From assembly GCA_020052975.1 (NCBI GenBank), contig JAGVOC010000279.1, forward strand, positions 1-7,641: a DNA stretch of 7,641 bases, in the 5' to 3' direction. Within the stretch, counting starts at the first letter, position 1. The number at the start of each line of letters is the position of its first letter. Below the pieces are notes generated by a model. That model was given only the letters and a program-made list of their open reading frames with translations. It was not told the DNA's origin and did not search any database. This DNA comes from Desulfobacterales bacterium (GTDB taxonomy: Bacteria; Desulfobacterota; Desulfobacteria; Desulfobacterales; RPRI01). Both the position numbers and the translations under genes were made by a program. Below are positions 1-5,750 of this stretch, piece after piece.

Positions 1-120
1 ACCTGTTTCCACATTTCGAGCTTCGCTCGACGCCCTTTGGGCGAAAAGCCATTCATCCACGGGTAAACCCGTGGTATTCTGCCCTTCGGGGTTAATAAAC
101 CCTGGAAATCCTGGCTTTCC
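1..120. repeat. Cluster of short hairpins, IS200/IS605-end-like or REP-like
   Basis: Several short inverted repeats stand almost end to end. At 16-30, TCGAGC pairs with GCTCGA around a TTC loop. At 31-43, CGCCC pairs with GGGCG around TTT. At 57-74, CCACGGGT pairs with ACCCGTGG around AA, an 8-bp perfect stem. At 82-90, CCC pairs with GGG, with an alternative GGGTT/AACCC stem at 89-102. A weak GGAAA/TTTCC pair lies at 104-120. Read on the minus strand, the 57-74 hairpin sits in the context GAATACC-stem-GGATGAATG. That layout resembles the hairpin near the ends of IS200/IS605 elements and their MITE-like derivatives. No tnpA or tnpB gene is visible, so this would be a solo end, or an element continuing past the left edge. 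A REP/BIME-type intergenic repeat is the alternative. The stems are plainly visible; the family assignment is inference. Confidence 0.5.
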
Positions 121-230
121 ATTTTCAAAAATTGTAAAGTAGGGGAAAGCTTGGGGATATGCTTCGTTAAAAACGGGAATATAACATTCTCGTCAAGCCT
201 TGTATGCTCATAGAAGATTTTAGGAAGGTT

Positions 231-252
231 GTCTGTGACTGCAGTCACAGAC
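231..252. repeat. 22-bp perfect palindrome
   Basis: GTCTGTGACTG is followed directly by its exact reverse complement, giving a 22-bp palindrome with no spacer and a CTGCAG centre. It lies in the non-coding stretch downstream of ccsA. It has no T-run on either side, so it does not look like an intrinsic terminator. Imperfect direct repeats flank it: ATTTTAGGAAGG at 217-228 and ATTTAGGAAAGG at 259-270, sharing TTAGGAA exactly. It could be a REP unit mobilised by a RAYT-type transposase, a MITE, or a binding site for a dimeric regulator. Confidence 0.75.
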
Positions 253-279
253 CGGGAAATTTAGGAAAGGATATTTTCT

Positions 280-305
280 ATCAAAAGTAATTAACGTTCG
301 TTAAT
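280..305 (-). terminator. AT-rich inverted repeat, weak terminator candidate for resB-ccsA
   Basis: ATTAACG (290-296) and CGTTAAT (299-305) form a 7-bp stem with a 2-base spacer. In the minus-strand transcript the stem is followed by TACTTTTGAT. It lies about 110 bases beyond the ccsA stop codon, where an operon terminator could be. The low GC content and the interrupted U-run make it weak. It may instead be a protein-binding palindrome. It overlaps the stop codon of the unassigned open frame at 291-449. Confidence 0.3.
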
Positions 306-449
306 AACAAATTGAATCCTTTGCTCGAAATGCGGATCTCCGCGTTGAATAATCTCTTCCACAAGCCTCTCAGGCCTCCAACCATTTGTGTCGCTCCCCC
401 TGGGAACTTCAACCTCAGGCGTAACTATGTAACGTGGAAAAAAACAAAT
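291..449 (-). other. Unassigned 52-codon open frame overlapping the ccsA 3' end
   Basis: This frame runs open from a TGA at 452-450 to a TAA at 293-291. It overlaps the last 35 bases of ccsA in another frame and continues about 120 bases past its stop. The translation looks protein-like, with segments such as PEVEVPRGSDTNGWRPERL and EEIIQRGDPHFEQRIQFV. It contains no ATG; the first usual start codon is GTG at 362, which would leave only 23 residues. I do not recognise the family. It may be the decayed tail of a lost gene, a short protein with an atypical start, or chance. Confidence 0.25.
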
Positions 450-1197
450 TCACACCAATATAAGTGAATAGAATGACAATAAAACCGATCAGCGACAAAA
501 GCGCAGCGTTCACGCCGCGTAAATTCCGGGTATGACGCAAATGAAGACAGCCAGCGTAAATCAGCCATGTCGTTAACGCCCAAACCTCTTTGGCATCCCA
601 ATTCCAGAATCTCCCCCAACTGAGACTCGCCCAGATGGAGCCGCATGCCAAACCTACCGTTAAAAACGGGAAACCCAGATCAATCACACGAAAAATCATT
701 CCCTCAATTGAATCCAGTATAGCCTTTTGTTTACCTCGGTTGATCAAAAAAATACTGATGAAAACAATACTCAGACCAAAGGCAATGGCAAAGCTGGCAT
801 AAGCTATAATATACGCCCCGACGTGAAAATAAAGCCAGCCGCTTCTCAAAGCCGGCATTAATGGTTGAACGGCATCGTTGATGAAAAGGGAAAATGTCAA
901 CAAACACAATGTAACGATAATCCCCAGCAGTCTAATCCACCGGAATCCAAACCTGACTGAGGCAAAGAAACTCAATATCACGACCAGCCAGGCAAAAATA
1001 ATCAGTGTTTCATACGTATCCGTTAAGGGAAACCGCTGTGCCTCAATCGCACGTTTGACAATCAAATAACCGTGAAAGCCCCATCCTGTCATCAAGAAAA
1101 AACCCTCAATAACAGCACAAAATTTTCCGCGGATTTTCCCGGCAATAAGGAAGAAAACCAAGGACAAAGAATAAAAGACAACAACGCCTGTCATCAT
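415..1197 (-). CDS. ccsA: Cytochrome c biogenesis protein CcsA (System II haem handling)
   Basis: This is an integral inner-membrane protein that works with ResB in System II cytochrome c maturation. The pair exports haem and attaches it to CXXCH motifs of apocytochromes on the periplasmic side. The 260-residue product is strongly hydrophobic. It carries the tryptophan-rich WWD signature of haem-handling proteins near residues 186-222 (SWGRFWNWDAKEVWAL, then LHLRH). The early PLTDTYE motif (57-63) and the C-terminal LHSYA are also typical. His125 (YFHVGAY) and His257 (LHSYA) are candidate haem ligands. The ATG at 1197 overlaps the resB stop codon (ATGA), so the two genes are almost certainly translationally coupled; a second ATG follows immediately. 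The length fits short CcsA proteins. Downstream lies palindrome-rich DNA without a clear gene. The assignment is firm from motifs and neighbour. Confidence 0.93.
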   Translation of the reverse strand: MMTGVVVFYSLSLVFFLIAGKIRGKFCAVIEGFFLMTGWGFHGYLIVKRAIEAQRFPLTDTYETLIIFAWLVVILSFFASVRFGFRWIRLLGIIVTLCLLTFSLFINDAVQPLMPALRSGWLYFHVGAYIIAYASFAIAFGLSIVFISIFLINRGKQKAILDSIEGMIFRVIDLGFPFLTVGLACGSIWASLSWGRFWNWDAKEVWALTTWLIYAGCLHLRHTRNLRGVNAALLSLIGFIVILFTYIGVNLFFSTLHSYA

Positions 1198-2558
1198 AAC
1201 CCTTCCATCATCTGGTTAAGTTTCCCAACCATCTCATCCATTTCTTTTCCAAAACTAAAAATATTCTTACATTGCATGGAGCGAATGCTCACAGACGAAG
1301 TTATACCTGAAATATCATCCTTAATGGTTACGATCAAACCGCGGTAAAATTTGTAACTGCTAAGAAAAGATCCGGCAACAAGCAAAATCAGCCCAAGATA
1401 TGTTACAAACTCACCGGGGTTCCGCGCGTATTTGATACCAGAGGCATACCGAGACCTGATCCCATCCATCTTATAGATCAATCCCTCAGAAGCATCTTTG
1501 AATTTTGCATGGGGCATCCCTCCGCGGAAAATCCACTGTTCTTGATTCGAAAAACTTGAATTTGCCGGCGAATAAATCAAAAGATGACCTGCTGGGTTTC
1601 TTAAGATATGACTTCGGGTTGAAGGCTGGCCTTTCTCATCAAAATAAAAATCTGGAAGAAAGTCATTAACCTCTAAGGCGATATTGAGTTCAGGGACAAC
1701 AACCCGCCTATTGATGCCCATCTTTAAGACTTTGACCGGTTGATCTTTGTTTGCATGAAAGATGGCAATGCGCAACTCATCAATATTAAAATTAAATCTC
1801 TGTTGATAGAGCCTGACGCCATCAATTCTTGAAGGGCTGTTAACTTTTAAGGTCTGCCATTCGATTGGCTTTCCCGGACGGTTGATTCTTAAACGGCTGG
1901 CATATTCATCTGTTTTTTCTTTCGTGGCGCTTGGAATAACTGCAAACTTTTCAAGTGTTAACAAAGCCTGCGTCCCTTCCAACGGAATCGTCTCCCCCTC
2001 AAGAATATAAAAATCGTAAAACCGTCCACCCCACGCCGTAATAATGCCGGCTAATAATAATACCGCAATGGCCAGATGAACGATAGGCGCGCCAAAGATG
2101 CTGAATTTTTCTTTTTCATAAAAAATTTTCTCTCCACTTGTAACCTGCCCGCAATAAGCTGTTTTTTTATAACCTCGTTGTCTTAAAACTTGCTGGACAC
2201 AATCAGCAGCTTGCTGTCTATTTTCTCTCTTAAAGAGGGAATTAAAAACTTCTTTCTCCTCTAATAATGAGTCGAAAGAATCGCCTTGAGTTTCTTGGCC
2301 TTGCGCAGGAGAAAATATTCTCTTATGGTAATAATAAAATTTGATAAGCCTTGGCCACCGCCTGATCGAACAGTACAACATCATAAAAACGATATAACAC
2401 AAATAACCTAAAAACAAACGGCTTTGGAAAATCGTCCTAAAAAATGGGGAAACTCCCATGAGGCTGACCATCCCAAGGGAAAGAATAAAAAATATGGTCA
2501 AGGGGATAGACAGAAAAATTCGGTCAAAAATTCTAATTGTTGGATTCTTCGGTCTCAA
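1194..2558 (-). CDS. resB: Cytochrome c biogenesis protein ResB (Ccs1)
   Basis: ResB is the partner of CcsA in System II and forms the membrane complex that presents haem and apocytochrome for ligation. The 454-residue product has the expected layout: two N-terminal membrane segments (about 13-35 and 47-65), a third at about 157-177 containing the conserved His161 (GAPIVHLAIAVLLLAG), a large periplasmic domain, and a last segment at about 385-402 after the family-typical NPGEFVTYLGLILLVAGSFLS. The length is normal. The start is unusual. The frame is closed by a TGA at 2591-2589 and the only plausible start is TTG at 2558, with no good Shine-Dalgarno sequence. An out-of-frame ATG at 2578 encodes MKKNIAN and stops across this TTG. 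One extra A in the AAA run at 2559-2561 would join the two into a typical MKK N-terminus, so a frameshift or sequencing error is possible. An IS30 element ends 41 bases upstream. Confidence 0.88.
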   Translation of the reverse strand: MRPKNPTIRIFDRIFLSIPLTIFFILSLGMVSLMGVSPFFRTIFQSRLFLGYLCYIVFMMLYCSIRRWPRLIKFYYYHKRIFSPAQGQETQGDSFDSLLEEKEVFNSLFKRENRQQAADCVQQVLRQRGYKKTAYCGQVTSGEKIFYEKEKFSIFGAPIVHLAIAVLLLAGIITAWGGRFYDFYILEGETIPLEGTQALLTLEKFAVIPSATKEKTDEYASRLRINRPGKPIEWQTLKVNSPSRIDGVRLYQQRFNFNIDELRIAIFHANKDQPVKVLKMGINRRVVVPELNIALEVNDFLPDFYFDEKGQPSTRSHILRNPAGHLLIYSPANSSFSNQEQWIFRGGMPHAKFKDASEGLIYKMDGIRSRYASGIKYARNPGEFVTYLGLILLVAGSFLSSYKFYRGLIVTIKDDISGITSSVSIRSMQCKNIFSFGKEMDEMVGKLNQMMEGL

Positions 2559-2576
2559 TTTGCAATATTTTTCTTC

Positions 2577-2604
2577 ATTACAAGCGAATCAAAACCCAGT
2601 TCAA
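2577..2604 (-). promoter_or_regulatory. Possible hybrid promoter for resB formed at the IS30 end
   Basis: Reading leftward out of the insertion sequence, TTGAAC (2604-2599) resembles a -35 box and TGTAAT (2582-2577) matches the -10 consensus at five of six positions, with a 16-base spacer. The -35 hexamer lies almost wholly in the terminal inverted repeat of the element, and the -10 lies in flanking DNA. Transcription would begin shortly before the resB start. IS30-type elements are known to form such promoters. It is a pattern match only, and the match at -35 is modest. Confidence 0.35.
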
Positions 2605-2620
2605 TAACGAAGTGCAACAC
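2600..2620 (+). repeat. Left terminal inverted repeat of the IS30 element
   Basis: This 21-bp segment begins TTCAATAAC and ends in GAAGTGCAACAC. It matches the reverse complement of 3609-3629 at 18 of 21 positions, including the whole inner 12-bp block. It lies between resB and the transposase start and would be bound by the transposase N-terminal domain. Confidence 0.8.
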
Positions 2621-2647
2621 AGAGGGAAAAAATGATAACCTTTGTGT

Positions 2648-3628
2648 ATGCCAAAACAATACAACCAAATCACAGCCGATGAACGGGATCAAATCGCCGT
2701 TTATCTAGCCGGAGGATTCAACTACAGCGACATAGCCCGTATGCTAGGTCGCAATCGTAGCAGCATCATGCGGGAAATTAAACGTAACGGTTCTAAACAA
2801 TACCAGGTCTATACATCCATGTATGCTGACAAACGATCCATTGAACGTAAGTCTATCGCGAACCGACATGCTCGACTAAAAGATCCGTTTATTCGTGATT
2901 ACGTTCATGAAAAGATCAAAGAACAATGGACACCAGAACTCATTGCTGGCCGGCTTGAACAGGATCATCCTGACTATTCCATTAGCCACGAAGCCGTTTA
3001 TCAGTACATTTACGAAGACGCACCCGAGCTTAAGAAATATTTGCCTCGCAGCCATCGAGCACGCAGAAAACGTAAGGCCGGTCGTCCAAACTCTGTTAAC
3101 CGTATTCCCGAGAGAGTCGGCATCGATCAAAGACCAAAGCAAGCCAACGACCGCACTCAATCCGGGCACTGGGAAGCCGATACGGCTGTGTCTCGACAAT
3201 CATTGGCTTCTTTAGCCATTCTGGCTGAGCGTGTCTCAAGACTGACAAAATTGAAAAAGATCAATCACAACAATGCTGAAGATTTTTCAAAAGCGATCAT
3301 TAACCGTTTAGGATCCGTTGTCCCTGCTAAACGAAAAACCATCACTTATGATAACGGTAAAGAAAATGTGAATCATCAAAACGTCAATGCTTCATTAGGA
3401 ACTCAATCGTTCTTCTGCAACCCCTATCATTCTTGGGAAAAAGGTTCAGTTGAACAAATTGTTGGCTTGGTCAGACGATACTTGCCTAAGAAAACCGATT
3501 TTGCTAAAGTATCGGATGACCAGATTGCATATATTGAACATCAGTTAAACTCTAGGCCTCGTAAATGTCTTAACTTTAGGACTCCCTACGAAGCCTTTTC
3601 CTCAACCCGTGTTGCACTTCATGGTTGA
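2648..3628 (+). CDS. IS30-family DDE transposase
   Basis: The enzyme cuts and joins the ends of its own insertion sequence. From the ATG at 2648 it has 326 residues, close to the family norm. An N-terminal helix-turn-helix region (about residues 5-50, including GGFNYSDIARMLGRNRSSIM) is followed by a basic linker and a catalytic core. The DDE triad is visible: Asp178 in GHWEAD, Asp235 in TYDNGKEN, and Glu269 in SWEKGSVEQ, which is followed by the family-typical GLVRRYLPKKTDF. The second Asp and the Glu have 33 residues between them. The frame can be extended to a TTG at 2642, but ATG at 2648 gives the usual MPKQY opening. Shine-Dalgarno support there is weak. The stop codon lies inside the right inverted repeat. 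All catalytic residues are present, so it is probably functional. Confidence 0.95.
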   Translation: MPKQYNQITADERDQIAVYLAGGFNYSDIARMLGRNRSSIMREIKRNGSKQYQVYTSMYADKRSIERKSIANRHARLKDPFIRDYVHEKIKEQWTPELIAGRLEQDHPDYSISHEAVYQYIYEDAPELKKYLPRSHRARRKRKAGRPNSVNRIPERVGIDQRPKQANDRTQSGHWEADTAVSRQSLASLAILAERVSRLTKLKKINHNNAEDFSKAIINRLGSVVPAKRKTITYDNGKENVNHQNVNASLGTQSFFCNPYHSWEKGSVEQIVGLVRRYLPKKTDFAKVSDDQIAYIEHQLNSRPRKCLNFRTPYEAFSSTRVALHG

Positions 3629-3629
3629 A
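3609..3629 (-). repeat. Right terminal inverted repeat of the IS30 element
   Basis: This is the mirror copy of the left end. Read on the minus strand it is TTCAACCAT followed by GAAGTGCAACAC, differing from the left repeat at three positions. The transposase stop codon (3626-3628) is embedded in it. Confidence 0.8.
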
Positions 3630-3641
3630 TGTGGGAAACAT

Positions 3642-3683
3642 AAAAACTAATCCCCTGCGGTATTGAAAACCAGCAGGGGATTA
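3642..3683 (-). terminator. Intrinsic terminator of the barrel gene
   Basis: On the minus strand, TAATCCCCTGC (3683-3673) pairs perfectly with GCAGGGGATTA (3658-3648), an 11-bp GC-rich stem. The 14-base loop can add three more pairs beyond a bulged A. The stem is followed by G and a TTTTT run (3646-3642). It starts 15 bases after the barrel stop codon, so it should end the hemA-cytochrome-barrel transcript. In the plus direction it lacks a U-run and would be at most a weak stop for the transposase. Confidence 0.88.
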
Positions 3684-3698
3684 TTACGATAACACAGA

Positions 3699-5735
3699 TT
3701 AAAACTTTTTACCATAAACAAGTTCAACGCCTACACCATGGTAATCATCATAATCGTTATAAGCGCCGTAGCCTACGGTCTTCTCATTAAAATTGAAAAC
3801 CTCAAGACGGGCCGTAAGACTTGTATCGTCATTATAATTGTGGTTAGCACTGACCCAGAGTGTATCAAGACTATTTCTGATCGTCCCATCGACTTCAGTA
3901 TGTTGAATCCCAAAATTAGTTGACGTCTTATCGGATAACCTATAACTTCCGCCAAGCAAGCCGACATACCGATTGACTTTATAATCAAAACCCTTCTCAC
4001 CTTGGTAGAAGGTGGGATTGGTGGAAATTCCCTCTCCGGGAGTTTCCAAATCCTGAAGCTCGCCCATCATCATGAATGTAAGGGTAAATTTATCCGTTAA
4101 AAGGCCCATCAAATTTCCCGAAATGGCATTGCGCGTCATTTGCATACCATCTTGACCTCCTTGCCGGGCATACCCCAATTCATTATCTTCAAAAATATAT
4201 TGAAGGCCGCCGTTCCATTGTTGAGTAATGCTGGCGTTGTAACCTAATGTGACTTGATCAATGGTCTGCTCTGAACTCCCCAGATAACCGGGATAGGATG
4301 CCGGTAAATTGTCCCTCACATTCTCGTATTTTCTTCTTTTATCAGCATGTTTATACTTCGCCGTTACCTTTGATTTATCATTTAGCCTGGTTGAAAGTAG
4401 AAGCGTATTGATGATATCGTTGTTCCGGATATTGGTTTCGCGGTCGATGGTCGTCTCTGTCCCTGTTACCGCATAGTCCGTAACCATTTCATAACTGCCG
4501 ATATCAGCCAGCTCGCTCCAATTCAATTTTCTTTGTTCCAACTCCAAGGTATAGGATAAGTTGGTCTTTTTTATACCACTATAGACCACAGAGAAACTTT
4601 CCGCGTACTGATACTCGGACTGGGCGGACTCGGCTTTCCTCAATGTGCCGGATTTTAATCCCTCACCTTCATTGTCCGTGTCTGATTTCTGAAAACGGGT
4701 ATTAAACCCGATACGGAGGTCTTTCACCAGACCATCTAAATTCACCAAACCCATATTCAGGATATTGGCCTTCTGTTCATTATTTGTATCCGGGTTAGTG
4801 AATTGATTTAAAGTATTCCCGGACGTGGCGACTCCGCCGGATATTGGCCGTAGTTCCGTACGATTCGTCCTGTTTTTTAAATCCTGAAAAAGATAATTGG
4901 TAGAAAGGTACGTCTTTTCGGTTAAAAAACTATTATAGTTGACATGCGTTAATGATTCCTGGAACTGGGGCTCATCATAATACGACCTGACTTGAGATAA
5001 TGCGCCGTTTGCATAACGTTCGGTATCAATAAACTGGTCATCATGATAGATCTCCAGCTCCTGCTTGAGGGACACATTGTGTTTTTCGGCAATCTGATCG
5101 GAAAGCTGGACAAAAACTTTTTCGCTTGCCCCATCGACACTCGCCAGCGCCGGATAAGCGCGCAAGGTGTCTAATCCTGTTTTCGAAATATCCTCGCCGC
5201 GCAACAATGTTTCTTGACCATCCCGGGCCCAGTGAGTATAGCCGAATGTCAAATCGGGAAGATTATCCAACTTCAAACCAAACTCCACGTCGGCATTGAA
5301 CCGATCGGCATAGATGTGGCCGTCTTCTCTATCGGCAAATTCCGTTGCAAGCCCATAGGATGCCGGGTTCCACGGTTCATTGGAACCGTCATAATAACGG
5401 CGGGTCTGCCGGTTATTAACTTTCAAGTAATATGCGTCTTCTTTTGAAAGTTTCAGATTCAATCCATAATCACCATCGTAGAGAGCCCAAGCGTCAATAT
5501 CCAACAGAGCTTCGTTAATTTTACCGCTCATGAGTAATTCCTCAAGCCCTCCGCTATATTCATCAGTAATGTAATTATCCTCCCTGAACCGCCCATCGTC
5601 CCCATCCACGGCCATAAAACTGGAACCGATTTTAATGGAATCTAAAGTCAGGGATGATTTTGCATAGGCGACATTCCAGGACAAAAACAGCGCCATACAA
5701 AGAATCGAATATTGTAATAGTATTTTTTTAAACAT
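3699..5735 (-). CDS. MtrB/PioB-like outer-membrane beta-barrel protein
   Basis: This is predicted to be the outer-membrane porin sheath of a porin-cytochrome complex, in which a periplasmic multiheme cytochrome is threaded to pass electrons across the membrane. The 678-residue product starts with a signal peptide (MFKKILLQYSILCMALFLSW, likely cut after AYA at residue 25). The rest is made of alternating polar/aromatic strands with acidic, Asn/Gly-rich turns and ends in a C-terminal Phe (YGKKF), the usual barrel-assembly signal. The size is close to MtrB/PioB proteins. The mature part has no cysteine, so the N-terminal CXXC known from Shewanella MtrB is absent. The start is supported by AAGGGGGG four bases upstream. 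The gene follows the cytochrome by 15 bases, clearly in one operon, and an intrinsic terminator follows. The barrel nature is firm; the exact MtrB/PioB family is inferred from size and partner. A substrate porin is less likely in this context. Confidence 0.7.
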   Translation of the reverse strand: MFKKILLQYSILCMALFLSWNVAYAKSSLTLDSIKIGSSFMAVDGDDGRFREDNYITDEYSGGLEELLMSGKINEALLDIDAWALYDGDYGLNLKLSKEDAYYLKVNNRQTRRYYDGSNEPWNPASYGLATEFADREDGHIYADRFNADVEFGLKLDNLPDLTFGYTHWARDGQETLLRGEDISKTGLDTLRAYPALASVDGASEKVFVQLSDQIAEKHNVSLKQELEIYHDDQFIDTERYANGALSQVRSYYDEPQFQESLTHVNYNSFLTEKTYLSTNYLFQDLKNRTNRTELRPISGGVATSGNTLNQFTNPDTNNEQKANILNMGLVNLDGLVKDLRIGFNTRFQKSDTDNEGEGLKSGTLRKAESAQSEYQYAESFSVVYSGIKKTNLSYTLELEQRKLNWSELADIGSYEMVTDYAVTGTETTIDRETNIRNNDIINTLLLSTRLNDKSKVTAKYKHADKRRKYENVRDNLPASYPGYLGSSEQTIDQVTLGYNASITQQWNGGLQYIFEDNELGYARQGGQDGMQMTRNAISGNLMGLLTDKFTLTFMMMGELQDLETPGEGISTNPTFYQGEKGFDYKVNRYVGLLGGSYRLSDKTSTNFGIQHTEVDGTIRNSLDTLWVSANHNYNDDTSLTARLEVFNFNEKTVGYGAYNDYDDYHGVGVELVYGKKF

Positions 5736-5739
5736 ATTG

Positions 5740-5747
5740 CCCCCCTT
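5740..5747 (-). promoter_or_regulatory. Ribosome binding site of the barrel gene
   Basis: AAGGGGGG lies four bases before the ATG at 5735 and fixes that start. It closely resembles the site before the cytochrome gene, which suggests matched expression of the two partners. Confidence 0.75.
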
Positions 5748-5750
5748 CGT

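Larger units (their letters stand above)
2600..3629 (+). mobile_element. Complete IS30-family insertion sequence, about 1.03 kb
   Basis: One intact DDE transposase gene fills the element, and imperfect inverted repeats mark both ends. The element sits between the terminator of the barrel gene and the start of resB, in opposite orientation to its neighbours. It therefore interrupts no gene but separates two transcription units. Exact ends are uncertain by a few bases. Taking TTCAA/TTGAA as the tips gives no clear target duplication. If the ends extend to CCC at 2595 and GGG at 3635, an AAA triplet flanks both sides and could be a 3-bp duplication. The intact frame and well-conserved ends suggest a fairly recent arrival. 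Confidence 0.88.

Noticed and set aside
1..414. CRISPR array or tRNA in the palindrome-rich left end
   Set aside because: The hairpins differ from one another and have no regular spacing or spacer units; no cloverleaf with a T-loop motif was found on either strand.
2876..3199. Minus-strand and alternative plus-strand frames inside the transposase
   Set aside because: The IS30 transposase frame explains this region fully, with catalytic residues in order; the others are overlaps.
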